Positions 1-9,430 of a stretch of 64,000 nt of DNA are shown piece after piece. This DNA comes from CALNXN01 sp942490645 (GTDB lineage: Bacteria > Pseudomonadota > Alphaproteobacteria > Rhodobacterales > Rhodobacteraceae), in the NCBI GenBank assembly GCA_942490645.1, contig CALNXN010000006.1, forward strand, positions 62,001 to 126,000. Reading direction: 5' to 3'. A model generated the notes under the pieces. That model was not told the origin of the DNA, searched no databases, and worked only from the letters and a program-made list of their open reading frames with translations. The translations under genes were made by a program, and so were the position numbers. Every line of letters begins with the position of its first letter. Position 1 is the first letter of the stretch.

Positions 1-32
1 CTAGTTTTTCGCAGAATGTTCCTTAAATTCCA

Positions 33-1982
33 CTAATCTTCGGCTTTTGGTGACCGAATCGATGCAATGAGGTTGTCCAGAGCAGACCGTTCGTCTCGAC
101 TGATTCGTGCTCCGTTCTCACCCACATCATATTCGGCCTTGTCTTCCTGCCCGCTGCGCAACGCCGTATCCGCAGCACGCCGTGCTTCTGTAAGCCGCCA
201 TGTCACGCCTTCATCCGCCACGCCCGTCAAGTCTTCGGCCGCATCGGCAATTTCCGCTTCCAACCCACGGCGGCTCGACAATTTTGCCAACGCCTCAGCC
301 ACCGTCATGCGCGCCATATCCACATCACCGGGATTGCGAATGCAAGGCATGATAGCCACGTGGTTTTGCCGGATAAGGTTTTCAAGAGCGTTGCCCCCCA
401 GTGCTGCGGAAATATTTTCGCGCAACACCTCCGCCGACGCCCCGACACTGGCCAGAATCACCCGGCGCAAGGCGGCGTGGTCGGGGTGGTCACAGGGCAT
501 ATCTTCGATCTGGCTTTCAAATTCCTCGATGATCTGCGGACAGGTTGCGAGTGCTGCAAGGATCACCGCCTCGCGCAGATGTTGGGTAACCTGGCTACCA
601 CCGCCGCTTGCCAGAACCGACGACTTGGTGCTTGGCAATGGTGGCATCGGCGCCTGCTTCCAGCCGCTTGACCGCTTGGGTCCTGAGGCACGTGTTTGGG
701 GGCGGAAAAGCTGCCAGCGCAGATCCTTGATTTCCTGACCGTAATGGCTGCGGATGGAGGGGTCCTTGATCAGCTTGATCTTTTCACGCAGCGCCTTGTC
801 GAGTGTCGCTTTGCGTTCGGGGCTGTCAAAAACCTTGCCTTCGGTTTCGCGACGCCACAGCAACCTGACCATAGGGATCGCCTGATCCAACAGGTTTTGC
901 AGCGCGCCCGCGCCCTGCGTACGCAGCAGGTCATCCGGGTCCTGCCCTTCCGGCATCAGCGCAAAGCGCAGGGACTGACCCGCTTCCAGCAATGGCAATG
1001 CCAGATCGATCAGACGCATGGCCGCGCGCAACCCGGCGGTGTCGCCATCCAGCGCGATAATCGGCTCTGGCGATATGCGCCAAAGCATTTGCAACTGATG
1101 CTCTGTTACGGCCGTGCCCAGCGGGGCGACGGCGGCTTCGAACCCATGTTCGGCCAGCGCGATGACATCCATGTAACCTTCGGCCACGATCAGCGGTTGC
1201 CCCTTGCCGGAGGCAGTGCGTGCGGGGCCTTGATTGTAAAGAGTGCGGCCCTTGTCAAAAAGCTCCGTTTCCGGCGAATTCAGGTACTTGGCATTGTCGT
1301 TGGGGTCCATCGCCCGACCACCAAACGCCACGCAGCGTCCGCGCGCGTCACGGATCGGAAACATGATGCGACCGCGAAATGTGTCATAGGGTTTGCCGCC
1401 CTTGGTCGAAGGTTTGGCCAACCCTGCACCTAGGATCAGATCATCTTCGATTGATTTGGATTTCAGATGGTCCCACAGCCCCTGCCATGCATCGGGGGCG
1501 AACCCGATGTCCCATCGTTCCTGAGCCTGCGGAGTCAAGCCACGCCGCTCAAGATAGGCGCGCGCCTCTGAGGCGGCGGAGGTTTTGAGTTGAAGGCGGA
1601 AGTATTGCACCGCCATCTCCATCACCTCGGCCAGCTGCGTGCGCCGGTCCGATTTTTCCTGCGCGCGCGGATCGCGTTCAGGCATGGGCATACCGGCCTC
1701 CCCTGCCAAGATTTGAACCGCCTCCATAAAGCCCACGTTTTCCGTTTCGCGCACAAAGGAGATCGCGTCGCCTTTGGCGTGGCAGCCAAAGCAGTAGTAA
1801 AAGCCCTTGCGGTCATCGACGTGGAAGGACGCCGATTTTTCCTGATGGAAGGGGCATGGGGCCCACATGTCGCCCTTGCCCTGATTGGATTTGCGGGCGT
1901 CCCACATGACTTTGCGACCCACCACTTGTGTGAGGCTCAGGCGGGTGCGCAATTCGTCAAGGAATCCGGGAGGCAGGCTCAT
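33..1982 (-). CDS. dnaG: DNA primase
   Basis: Synthesises the RNA primers for chromosomal replication, working with the DnaB helicase at the fork. The 649-residue protein has the family layout. An N-terminal CHC2 zinc-binding domain has C43, H46, C64 and C67 as the likely ligands. A central TOPRIM domain follows, with the conserved glutamate in VAEGYMD near residue 268 and the DGD motif in ALDGDTAG near residue 315. The C-terminal part is the more variable helicase-interaction region. The length is normal for alphaproteobacterial primases. The ATG at 1982 is the start because it places the standard residues directly before the zinc domain. In relatives dnaG usually lies next to rpoD, which would fall beyond position 1 and cannot be seen. 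The next gene upstream on the same strand is 156 bp away, so dnaG probably has its own promoter. Identification is firm. Confidence 0.97.
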   Translation of the reverse strand: MSLPPGFLDELRTRLSLTQVVGRKVMWDARKSNQGKGDMWAPCPFHQEKSASFHVDDRKGFYYCFGCHAKGDAISFVRETENVGFMEAVQILAGEAGMPMPERDPRAQEKSDRRTQLAEVMEMAVQYFRLQLKTSAASEARAYLERRGLTPQAQERWDIGFAPDAWQGLWDHLKSKSIEDDLILGAGLAKPSTKGGKPYDTFRGRIMFPIRDARGRCVAFGGRAMDPNDNAKYLNSPETELFDKGRTLYNQGPARTASGKGQPLIVAEGYMDVIALAEHGFEAAVAPLGTAVTEHQLQMLWRISPEPIIALDGDTAGLRAAMRLIDLALPLLEAGQSLRFALMPEGQDPDDLLRTQGAGALQNLLDQAIPMVRLLWRRETEGKVFDSPERKATLDKALREKIKLIKDPSIRSHYGQEIKDLRWQLFRPQTRASGPKRSSGWKQAPMPPLPSTKSSVLASGGGSQVTQHLREAVILAALATCPQIIEEFESQIEDMPCDHPDHAALRRVILASVGASAEVLRENISAALGGNALENLIRQNHVAIMPCIRNPGDVDMARMTVAEALAKLSSRRGLEAEIADAAEDLTGVADEGVTWRLTEARRAADTALRSGQEDKAEYDVGENGARISRDERSALDNLIASIRSPKAED

Positions 1983-2138
1983 GCCGTATTATATCAGGTC
2001 TGGATGGCGCAAAGTCCAGACTGAGTGAACCAAAGGAGCGGCTGCGCCGCACGCGATTTTGTGACCAGTTGATTTCTGTTGGAAATCATCTGGCCCGGCC
2101 TTCGGCGAGAGTTTCTGTGGAAAGATGAAGTGGCGGCG

Positions 2139-2441
2139 TTACTGTGCCAGACACTGATCGCGCCACCAGGTCGCGAGGTCCTGTGTGCGCAAATCGCTGC
2201 GTTTGATTTCGTAGATATGGGGTGCCAGAAGCGGGATGATGTTGTTGTATTTCTCGGGCCAAGTGGCGTTGCTGGCCAGCGCATCGGGCAGCTTTCGTTC
2301 TGCGACACGGTCCAGTCGGGCTTGTTGAATGGCGGCAACAACATCGGCTTGATGGCCGCAGCTTGTTTCTTTTTCCGTCTGAGCAAGCACCGGGGTGCTC
2401 AAAGCCGTCAGTACAGTCGCAATGATCAGGTGTCGCATCAT
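2139..2441 (-). CDS. Small predicted periplasmic protein, function unknown
   Basis: A protein of about 100 residues with a classical signal peptide: short basic start, hydrophobic stretch IIATVLTALS, then an AQ cleavage site after PVLA near residue 20. The mature part is hydrophilic, with two cysteines (in ETSCGH and RDQCLAQ) that could form a disulphide, and tryptophans near the C terminus. A GGAGAG ribosome binding site lies just upstream of tandem ATG codons at 2441 and 2438. The second gives better spacing, so the true start may be 2438. A longer reading from the TTG at 2453 would overrun the ribosome binding site. The gene follows soxG of the first sarcosine oxidase operon by 27 bp on the same strand and could be co-transcribed. 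I recognise no family. Confidence 0.7.
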   Translation of the reverse strand: MMRHLIIATVLTALSTPVLAQTEKETSCGHQADVVAAIQQARLDRVAERKLPDALASNATWPEKYNNIIPLLAPHIYEIKRSDLRTQDLATWWRDQCLAQ

Positions 2442-2468
2442 GTCTCTCCGCAAATCGCTGGGTGCAGT

Positions 2469-3014
2469 TTAGCCACGCGAGGCGACACCTTCCATAGCCA
2501 CTTTGAGATCATGCACCAATGTCGCAGCCATCGCCCGGAACACCAGTATGAGAAAGCTTTGCGGCCCTGTGCGAGTGATGGATGCGTTCATGTGCAGTAG
2601 CTGGCTGCGCACGGTATGGCCGCGGTCGAATGCTTTGTTGCGCAGATCAACAGGCACCAAACGCGCCAGCACGTCCTCAGCGGCGTCGCCCGAGAGCTCA
2701 ACCGTTGCCCAAGCGTCGGATTGATCGGTGAGGGCCGCGTGTTCTTGCAAAGCCGGGTCTGGAGCCGGGCCGACCAACAGCGCCATATCGCGGCCAAACC
2801 AAATGGCGCGGGCGTTCCCTTTGCCCGTCGCTCTGTTGGGAGCGGGGAAGCTGATGCCATGTGCGGCTTTCAACGCCGTGGATGCGGCCTTTAGCTTGCC
2901 ATTGTAGGGGGCCATGCTCGTCAGCGCGCCCAAGTCCACTTCGGTGAGCGACGCCTGTCCCACTGTCAGCGGGAGCAGCCCGTCGCAGGCTGATTTTGCG
3001 ATCAGATCAACCAC
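2469..3014 (-). CDS. soxG: Sarcosine oxidase gamma subunit (copy 1)
   Basis: Gamma subunit of cytoplasmic heterotetrameric sarcosine oxidase, which oxidises sarcosine to glycine and passes the methyl carbon to tetrahydrofolate. The 181-residue protein has the weakly conserved SoxG pattern: an LRGD-like segment is absent, but the FGRD.ALLVGP strand near residue 75 and the DQSDAWATVELSG and LARLVPVDLR segments typical of the family are present. Start is GTG at 3014. It overlaps the soxA stop by 8 bp, which suggests translational coupling. Being the last gene of the B-D-A-G order supports the assignment more strongly than the sequence alone. It is quite diverged from the second copy at 33659-34228, so the two operons do not look like a recent duplication. 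Confidence 0.88.
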   Translation of the reverse strand: MVDLIAKSACDGLLPLTVGQASLTEVDLGALTSMAPYNGKLKAASTALKAAHGISFPAPNRATGKGNARAIWFGRDMALLVGPAPDPALQEHAALTDQSDAWATVELSGDAAEDVLARLVPVDLRNKAFDRGHTVRSQLLHMNASITRTGPQSFLILVFRAMAATLVHDLKVAMEGVASRG

Positions 3015-5943
3015 GGGTTTTGCCTCCCTCTGGGTCCACGAAGACGGGCGAGCAGATCTCGACCTGAGTATCGATGTCGCGCATGTGATCGACCACGCGT
3101 ATCACCTCGCCAATTCGTTGTGGTCCGCGTTTGACAAAGCCCAGCGCGATGGATTGGCCGAGTGTTGGAGAAAACGCCACCGATGTGATGTATCCTTGGT
3201 CGTTTTCCCGGGTCACGGCGGCTTCGGTGTTGAAAACATGCGCGCCCGCGCTGAGTTGTTTGATGCTGCCGACCGCCTTGAGGCCCACGAGTTGCTCGCG
3301 GTCAGGCTCCATCAGGCCGGGGCGTGCTGCCATCGTTTTGCCGATGCAGTCCTTTTTTGCACTGACCATCCGCGCGAACCCAATGTCGAAGGCCGTCGTG
3401 CGGCCATGAATTTCGGCATGGGTGATGTGGCCCTTTTCAATGCGCAGCACATTGAGGGCTTCCATCCCATAGGCACCACCCTGCATCGCTTCGGCACGTG
3501 CGACCAGCAGCTTGAAAAGGCTCTCGCCATAGCGCGCGGGCACTGCGACCTCGTAGGCATGCTCACCAGAGAACGAAATGCGGAACAAGCGCCCTGCAAC
3601 CCCCGCGACTGAGACCGAACCGCAGGCCATGAACGGAAAGCTGTCATTGTCGACGGGCGTATCCAAAAGATCATTCAGAAGCGCGCGCGACTGCGGGCCA
3701 GCAACAGCGAACTGTGCCCATTGTTCGGTCACAGACGTAAACCGCACGTCCCAATCGGGACGCAGACACTGGTGCACAAACTCAAGGTGGCGCATGACCT
3801 CGCCTGCTGCGGCGGTGGTGGTCGTCATGACAAAATGATGCTCTGCAAGGCGCGCCGTTGTGCCGTCGTCCATTACGGTTCCGTCTTCGCGCAGCATCAG
3901 CCCATAGCGCACCCGCCCCACTTTGAGGGTCGAGAACATGTTGGTGTAGACGAAGTCCAAAAACGCACCGGCATCAGGCCCTTGTATGTCGATCTTGCCC
4001 AAGGTCGAGACGTCACAGACCCCCACCGTGTTGCGCACATAGCCGACTTCGCGGTCGCAGGCCTGCCGCCATGTGGTTTCTGCACCGCGTGGAAAATAGC
4101 TGGGCCTGTACCACAACCCGGCTTCGATCATCGGCGCGCCCATATCGACGCTGACCGCATGCGATGTGGTGTAGCGTTGCGGCGCAAACCCGGCGCCCTG
4201 CGCTCCAGCGCCCATCGCTGCAATCGACACCGGGCTATAAGGCGGACGGAAGGTGGTCGTGCCCGTCTCGGGTATGCCACGCCCTGTGGCATCCGCCAGA
4301 ATGGCAAGCGCGGCGACGTTGGAATTCTTGCCCTGATCGGTCGCCATGCCTTGGGTCGTGTAGCGCTTCATATGCTCAACGGAGCGGAAATTTTCCGTCG
4401 CGGCCTGTTTGATGTCCTTAACCGTCACATCGTTCTGAAAGTCGAGCCAGGCGCGCCCTTTGCCAGGCACAGCCCAAAGCGGCGACACCTTGTAGGCCGT
4501 GTCATCCGCGTCGGGCACAGTGACACGCGGCACCTTCATCCCAAGCTCTTTCAGCACGGATTTGGCCGCACTTACTCCGGCCTGCAGACACCCAAGCGTG
4601 GAAAACGTGCCATCACAGGCCCCCGCCGTGACCATCCCTGGGACGGAGCCCGGCGTTGGCACGAAACTAGCAATGTCTTCGCGCCACGTGGGGCGGCCGT
4701 TCATGTGGCAGGTCATATGCACCGTCGGGTTCCAGCCCCCTGACATGGCAAGACAATCCGCTTCCACCTGATGGGTCCCGCTTGGGCCTTGCACCGTGAT
4801 CGCCTTCAGCCCAAGGCGGCCCGTGCTGCCCGCGACCATCGAACCGGTGTAGACCGGAAACCCTGCGCTTGCAGGTGTCGCATTCGGCCGACTGTCGATC
4901 AGGGCGGCGACTTCGACACCGGCCTCGATCAGATCAGCGGCGGTTCTATGCGCGTCATCGTTGTTGCCAAACACCGCGATCCGCTGCCCCGGCGCCACAC
5001 CCCAACGGTTCAGATAGGCGCGCACAGCACCCGCTGTCATGATCCCCGGGCGGTCGTTGTTCTCAAACGCCACGGGCCGCTCCAACGCCCCCGCAGCCAG
5101 CACCGTGCGCTTGGCGACAATCCGCCAGAAACACTCCAGCGGCACCCCATGCCCGCGACGTCCGGTGTGGTGATTGACCCGCTCCAAAGCGCCATATGTG
5201 CCTTGATCATAGGCCCCTGTTACGGTCGTTCTGGTCATCAGACGCACATTTTCCATACCGCGCAATTCTTCAATGACGGCTGCTGCCCAGACATGACCCG
5301 GCTGGCCATCAACGAGGTAGGTCTCCGCATTGAGCCGCCCGCCCATCATTGCGTCTTCATCGGCCAGAATGACGTCAGCTCCGGCCCGCGCAGCAGTCAG
5401 CGCCGCCATCAAGCCCGTTGGCCCCGCTCCAACCACCAGCACATCGCAAAACGCAAAGGCCTTTTCATATGTGTCGGGATTGTGCTTGCCGCTCAGACCA
5501 CCCAACCCCGCAGCGCGCCGGATCACCGGCTCATACACCCGCTCCCAGAACGCGCGCGGCCACATGAACGTCTTGTAATAGAAACCCGCACCCAAGAACG
5601 GCCACGCCACATCGTTTACAGCCATCACATCCGCCTTCAGTGACGGCCAGGCGTTCTGGCTATAGACGTCCAGATCCTCATAGATCTCCTGCACCGTGGC
5701 GCGCACGTTGGGGTCCTGGCCCGCACCGCGCCCCACTGTGATCATCGCATTGGGCTCTTCGCTGCCCGCCGTCAAAACGCCGCGCGGGCGATGGTACTTG
5801 AACGACCGCGCCATCAGGCGCGTGCCCGACGCCAACAACGCAGACGCCACCGTATCACCGGCAAACCCTTTGTAGCCAATGTTGTCGAACTCAAAAGCCA
5901 CCGGCGTGTTGCGATCAATCAGCCCTTTCCCATCAATCCGCAT
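3007..5943 (-). CDS. soxA: Sarcosine oxidase alpha subunit (copy 1)
   Basis: Large subunit of heterotetrameric sarcosine oxidase, 978 residues. The N-terminal region (about 10-95) is the ferredoxin-like Fer2_4 domain with the conserved RSFKYHRPRG segment. A dinucleotide-binding Rossmann domain follows with GAGPTG at 172-177; in characterised enzymes it binds NAD. The C-terminal third (about 590-970) is a GcvT-like tetrahydrofolate-binding aminomethyltransferase domain, which accepts the one-carbon unit. The ATG at 5943 is preferred over the GTG at 5946 because AGGGAG sits 7 nt upstream of it. Its first base overlaps the soxD stop (TGATG). The downstream end overlaps soxG by 8 bp. Gene order and tight overlaps mark a single translationally coupled operon. 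It is a distant paralogue of the alpha subunit at 34221-37235. Confidence 0.96.
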   Translation of the reverse strand: MRIDGKGLIDRNTPVAFEFDNIGYKGFAGDTVASALLASGTRLMARSFKYHRPRGVLTAGSEEPNAMITVGRGAGQDPNVRATVQEIYEDLDVYSQNAWPSLKADVMAVNDVAWPFLGAGFYYKTFMWPRAFWERVYEPVIRRAAGLGGLSGKHNPDTYEKAFAFCDVLVVGAGPTGLMAALTAARAGADVILADEDAMMGGRLNAETYLVDGQPGHVWAAAVIEELRGMENVRLMTRTTVTGAYDQGTYGALERVNHHTGRRGHGVPLECFWRIVAKRTVLAAGALERPVAFENNDRPGIMTAGAVRAYLNRWGVAPGQRIAVFGNNDDAHRTAADLIEAGVEVAALIDSRPNATPASAGFPVYTGSMVAGSTGRLGLKAITVQGPSGTHQVEADCLAMSGGWNPTVHMTCHMNGRPTWREDIASFVPTPGSVPGMVTAGACDGTFSTLGCLQAGVSAAKSVLKELGMKVPRVTVPDADDTAYKVSPLWAVPGKGRAWLDFQNDVTVKDIKQAATENFRSVEHMKRYTTQGMATDQGKNSNVAALAILADATGRGIPETGTTTFRPPYSPVSIAAMGAGAQGAGFAPQRYTTSHAVSVDMGAPMIEAGLWYRPSYFPRGAETTWRQACDREVGYVRNTVGVCDVSTLGKIDIQGPDAGAFLDFVYTNMFSTLKVGRVRYGLMLREDGTVMDDGTTARLAEHHFVMTTTTAAAGEVMRHLEFVHQCLRPDWDVRFTSVTEQWAQFAVAGPQSRALLNDLLDTPVDNDSFPFMACGSVSVAGVAGRLFRISFSGEHAYEVAVPARYGESLFKLLVARAEAMQGGAYGMEALNVLRIEKGHITHAEIHGRTTAFDIGFARMVSAKKDCIGKTMAARPGLMEPDREQLVGLKAVGSIKQLSAGAHVFNTEAAVTRENDQGYITSVAFSPTLGQSIALGFVKRGPQRIGEVIRVVDHMRDIDTQVEICSPVFVDPEGGKTRG

Positions 5944-6212
5944 CACTTGGCTCCCTTCAGCCCGGTCGCCAGTTCAACCTGCATTACGGCATGTGTGACC
6001 GTGTTGCGCGTCACCACAACCCACGCACCACACCCCGCCTCATGCTGCCACAAGTCCCGCGTCTCTCCGGCCGGATTGTCACGCAGATGCACATAATCTT
6101 CCCAAGGCCCGTCTCCCGCATCCGGCTCCGGGCGGACCAACGCCACCGCATCACCACGGTAGTAAAACTCACGGCGATCCCGCTCACCACAAATCGGACA
6201 GCTCAACCGCAT
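5943..6212 (-). CDS. soxD: Sarcosine oxidase delta subunit (copy 1)
   Basis: Small zinc-binding delta subunit of heterotetrameric sarcosine oxidase, 89 residues. Likely zinc ligands are C5 and C8 (CPIC), H57 and C61 (H...C in LWQHEAGC), matching the three-cysteine, one-histidine site of the family. Conserved features are DNPAGE, the LWQHEAGCGAW block and RNTVTH. It departs from typical SoxD proteins: it lacks the GGEAH motif and the aromatic KWF after the second zinc pair, both of which the second copy keeps. It is also about 20 residues shorter at the C terminus. It lies 55 bp downstream of soxB and overlaps the soxA start by one base. Confidence 0.9.
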   Translation of the reverse strand: MRLSCPICGERDRREFYYRGDAVALVRPEPDAGDGPWEDYVHLRDNPAGETRDLWQHEAGCGAWVVVTRNTVTHAVMQVELATGLKGAK

Positions 6213-6267
6213 GGCACCCGCCTCACCTTCATTGTTCCAAAAATATGCACAGCGACCTCACCCACCC

Positions 6268-7521
6268 TCAATGCAGATTGTGCTGAGAGCCAGTGCCCTC
6301 TTCATCCATCAACCCGCGCCCGGTCCGAAACCGGTCGAGCCGGAACTTGGCCGCAGTCGCATGATGGTTGCCCGTCGCCATCAGGTGGGCAAACGCATAC
6401 CCTGACCCCGGTACAGCCTTGAAACCGCCGTAGCACCAGCCGCAATCAATGAACAAACCGTCCGTGTCCGTCTTGTCGATAATGGGCGATCCGTCGGGCG
6501 TCATGTCCATGATCCCACCCCAACTGCGCAGCACCTTGGCCTTGCCGATCATTGGCATCAACGTCATGCCCGCGTCCATCACATGCTCGGCCATCGGCAA
6601 GTTGCCGCGCTGCGCATAAGAGGCATAGAAATCCAGATCGCCTCCAAAGACCAAACCGCCTTTGTCGGATTGGCTGATATAGAAATGTCCCATGCCAAAG
6701 CTGACCACATGGTCGATGCACGGCTTCAGGCCCTCGGTCACAAAAGCCTGCAAGACATGGCTCTCGATTGGCAGACGCATCCCCGCCATCGCCGCCACCT
6801 GCCCAGATCGTCCCGCAACGACAATGCCGACCTTCTTGGCCCGGATTGCACCGCGCGTGGTCTGCACGCCGCGCACCTGACCATTCTCGATATCTATTCC
6901 GGTGACTTCGCAGTTCTGCAAAAGGTCCACCCCGCGCTGGTCTGCCCCGCGCGCATATCCCCAGGCCACGGCATCATGGCGCGCAGTGCCTCCGCGAGGA
7001 TGCAGCAGGCCGCCGTAGATCGGGAAACGCACATTATCGAAGTCCAGATACGGCAAATGCTTGCGCACGCCCTCACGGTCCAGAAGCACCGCATCATCGC
7101 CCTGATTGACCATGGCATTGCCGCGCCGCACAAAGGCATCGCGTTGCCCGTCGGAGTGGAACAGATTGATCAACCCGCGCTGCGAATGCATCACGTTGTA
7201 GTTCAGATCGTCCTCCAGCCCCTCCCACAGCTTCAGGGAATGGCTGTAAAACTCCGAATTGCCCTGCAAGAAATAGTTGGCCCGCACGATCGTGGTGTTG
7301 CGCCCGACGTTGCCGCCCCCGATGTAGCCCTTTTCCAGAACCGCGATATTAGTCATGCCGTGGTTCTTTGCCAGATAGTAGGCCGTCGACAACCCGTGCC
7401 CGCCACCGCCGATGATGACGGCGTCATATTCCGACTTGGGTTCGGGGTCACGCCAATGCGGCGTCCAGCCTTTGTTCCCGGTCAAGCCTTCCCGCAGAAC
7501 CCGCAAACCTGAAAACCGCAT
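6268..7521 (-). CDS. soxB: Sarcosine oxidase beta subunit (copy 1)
   Basis: Catalytic beta subunit of heterotetrameric sarcosine oxidase, 417 residues, the usual family length. It is a FAD-dependent DAO-family oxidoreductase with the dinucleotide-binding motif GGGGHG at residues 38-43. The GGTARHDAVAWGYAR block holds H182, in the region where characterised family members attach FMN covalently (from memory). The C-terminal GGFKAVPGSG segment is also typical. The open frame extends upstream to 7578, but ATG 7521 has GGGGAG at good spacing and gives the standard N terminus, so it is chosen. First gene of the soxBDAG operon. It is transcribed away from the adenylate cyclase gene, with a perfect inverted repeat 48 bp upstream of its start. 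Confidence 0.96.
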   Translation of the reverse strand: MRFSGLRVLREGLTGNKGWTPHWRDPEPKSEYDAVIIGGGGHGLSTAYYLAKNHGMTNIAVLEKGYIGGGNVGRNTTIVRANYFLQGNSEFYSHSLKLWEGLEDDLNYNVMHSQRGLINLFHSDGQRDAFVRRGNAMVNQGDDAVLLDREGVRKHLPYLDFDNVRFPIYGGLLHPRGGTARHDAVAWGYARGADQRGVDLLQNCEVTGIDIENGQVRGVQTTRGAIRAKKVGIVVAGRSGQVAAMAGMRLPIESHVLQAFVTEGLKPCIDHVVSFGMGHFYISQSDKGGLVFGGDLDFYASYAQRGNLPMAEHVMDAGMTLMPMIGKAKVLRSWGGIMDMTPDGSPIIDKTDTDGLFIDCGWCYGGFKAVPGSGYAFAHLMATGNHHATAAKFRLDRFRTGRGLMDEEGTGSQHNLH

Positions 7522-7568
7522 GAAACACTCCCCGTCTGAACGCCATAGACCATAAGCCGACCGAAACA

Positions 7569-7584
7569 GGACTATCAATAGTCC
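7569..7584. promoter_or_regulatory. Perfect inverted repeat upstream of soxB copy 1, candidate operator
   Basis: Two 7-bp arms, GGACTAT and ATAGTCC, are separated by 2 bp in the divergent region between soxB (7521) and the adenylate cyclase (7719). The size, symmetry and position fit a dimeric repressor or activator site. No regulator gene is adjacent, so the cognate protein is unknown. Confidence 0.45.
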
Positions 7585-7718
7585 GAAGACCTGCCCGCGT
7601 TCTTTGCGACACGGATTGGTCAGTGCACGACCCGCGCCGGAATACGCCGTTCAATCTGCACTGGAATCGGCCGCGTCTGCACACTAAAGTCGCGGAACAT
7701 AAACAAATCGGACCCCTC

Positions 7719-9401
7719 ATGCAGCGCAAACTTGCCGCGATCCTCGCCGCCGACGTGGTCGGATATTCCCGCATGATCGCGGCGGATGAAGCAGCGACCG
7801 TGGCCGAGTTGCAAACCCTACGGGCAGAGGTGTTCGGCCCTATTTTTGCCGATCAGCGCGGCACCATCGTCAAGAGTATGGGCGATGGTTGGCTTGTCGA
7901 ATTCGCCAGTTCGGTTGAGGCGGTCAATGCCGCGATGCAGGTGCAGGATCGCCTCAGGGACCATCCGAACGTGGCCCTGCGCATCGGTGTGCATATCGGC
8001 GATGTGACACGCAACGAACATGATCTCTATGGCGATGGCATAAACATCGCCGCCCGGCTGGAGGGCTTGGCGCCCGAAGGCGGCATCCTGATATCGGACG
8101 CGGTCTATTCCAGCCTCGATGGCACGTTGTCCCCCTCCTTCGAGAGCGCGGGCGCACAGTCGCTCAAGAACATCCCGCGCCCGGTCATGACATGGGTGCG
8201 TGCGCCAGCCGGCGAAACGCGGACCATGCACGCCGGCCACCAGGCCCAAACATCCAGCCTGACGGTCCTGAACATACACCCCGTCGCCAACAACGACCCA
8301 CGCTTTGAACTGCAAGATATCGCGGATGCGCTTACTGCCGATCTGGGCACATATTTTGGCAGCATCAACTGGCTTCAGACACGGATCACCGGATCGGACA
8401 GTGCAGAGGGCTACCGCCTGCGGCCCGTGTTGCGTGCACGTGGCGACCGGCTGCGGCTCGAAACCCGACTGATCTCACCAAACGGCGATACATTCTGGAC
8501 CCACAAATCAGACAGCACGCTGGATGATGCGTTTGATTGGCAGGACAGCATCGTTGCAGAAATATCCGATCACGCCATCGGGATGATCCTAGAGGCTGAA
8601 ACCGCCCGCATCACCGCTATCCCGGATGACGAACTGACGGCAGAACAGTGCATGTTGATGGGCATCATGACGTGGCGCGACTTCAGCTTGGACAGCTTTG
8701 TACGCTCTGCCGCATTCCATGACCGCGCGATCAAGGCCAAACCCGATCTTGCCGATGCCTATGCCGAAGGGCTGATCGTTTTGATGGCGGCGCGCACCAT
8801 GACGGGCAATCCGGCCATCAAACCGTATATGAATAAAATGCACGATTGGGTGGCGGCTGGCCGCCCGTTGGCGGCGGGCCATGCGATGCTGACCCTGGGC
8901 ATCGCCATTGCGACCTACGTTCAGGATGAAAAGCCGCTGCCCCTGAAGGACGCCGTGGCGCAAACGCTACGAATGGCTCCGTTTGATGCACGCATCCTGA
9001 GCTATTGCGGCTGGGCCAATCTATGGTCGGGGCAAACTCAGGACGCCTTTGATTGCTTTCAAAAGTCTCTGGAATTCGGTCGGCTTGGTCCGTTTTACGT
9101 GGCTTCGCTTGGCGGGGCCGCAACGGCAAGTGTACAACTGGGTCGGGATGAGGAGGCCTTGGCCTTTGTAGAAAAAGGGATGGCCTTATCTGATGCATAT
9201 CCGACCTATTACTCAACCAAAAGTGCGGCCCTCGCGCACCTTGGTCGGCTGGATGAAGCGCACGCCGTTTTGGCACACTACCGAACACTTGAACCCGGGC
9301 GCACCCTTAAGGTCTGGCGCACCGTCAACGGTTACGGCGGATCAGACGGCGGCAAACGCTACTTCGAAGGGCTGCGCCTTGCCGGGTTGCCGGAGGAGTA
9401 A
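7719..9401 (+). CDS. Class III adenylate/guanylate cyclase with C-terminal TPR-like region
   Basis: Predicted soluble nucleotide cyclase of 560 residues. The N-terminal catalytic domain (about 5-135) has the metal-binding aspartates D12 (LAADVVGYSR) and D56 (MGDGW), K52 as the purine-specifying lysine, D106 in LYGDGINIAARLE, and N109 and R113 as transition-state residues. These suggest an active adenylate cyclase. A central segment (about 175-310) resembles the region common in cyclase-TPR proteins. The C-terminal 200 residues are helical with TPR-like repeats, including the ILSYCGWANLWSG and DAFDCFQKSLEFG units. There are no membrane segments. ATG 7719 starts directly before the cyclase core; an upstream extension to 7623 lacks a ribosome binding site and family residues. 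It is divergent from soxBDAG. Nothing visible says which signal it senses. Confidence 0.9.
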   Translation: MQRKLAAILAADVVGYSRMIAADEAATVAELQTLRAEVFGPIFADQRGTIVKSMGDGWLVEFASSVEAVNAAMQVQDRLRDHPNVALRIGVHIGDVTRNEHDLYGDGINIAARLEGLAPEGGILISDAVYSSLDGTLSPSFESAGAQSLKNIPRPVMTWVRAPAGETRTMHAGHQAQTSSLTVLNIHPVANNDPRFELQDIADALTADLGTYFGSINWLQTRITGSDSAEGYRLRPVLRARGDRLRLETRLISPNGDTFWTHKSDSTLDDAFDWQDSIVAEISDHAIGMILEAETARITAIPDDELTAEQCMLMGIMTWRDFSLDSFVRSAAFHDRAIKAKPDLADAYAEGLIVLMAARTMTGNPAIKPYMNKMHDWVAAGRPLAAGHAMLTLGIAIATYVQDEKPLPLKDAVAQTLRMAPFDARILSYCGWANLWSGQTQDAFDCFQKSLEFGRLGPFYVASLGGAATASVQLGRDEEALAFVEKGMALSDAYPTYYSTKSAALAHLGRLDEAHAVLAHYRTLEPGRTLKVWRTVNGYGGSDGGKRYFEGLRLAGLPEE

Positions 9402-9423
9402 GGCCGGAGCAATCGCCCCGGCC
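9402..9423. terminator. Hairpin between convergent cyclase and glutamate dehydrogenase genes
   Basis: GGCCGGAGC and GCCCCGGCC form a 9-bp stem with a G-U wobble on the minus-strand transcript and a 4-nt loop. It sits exactly in the 29-bp gap between two converging genes. It has no U-tract, so termination would be weak or Rho-assisted. Confidence 0.4.
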
Positions 9424-9430
9424 CCTGCCC

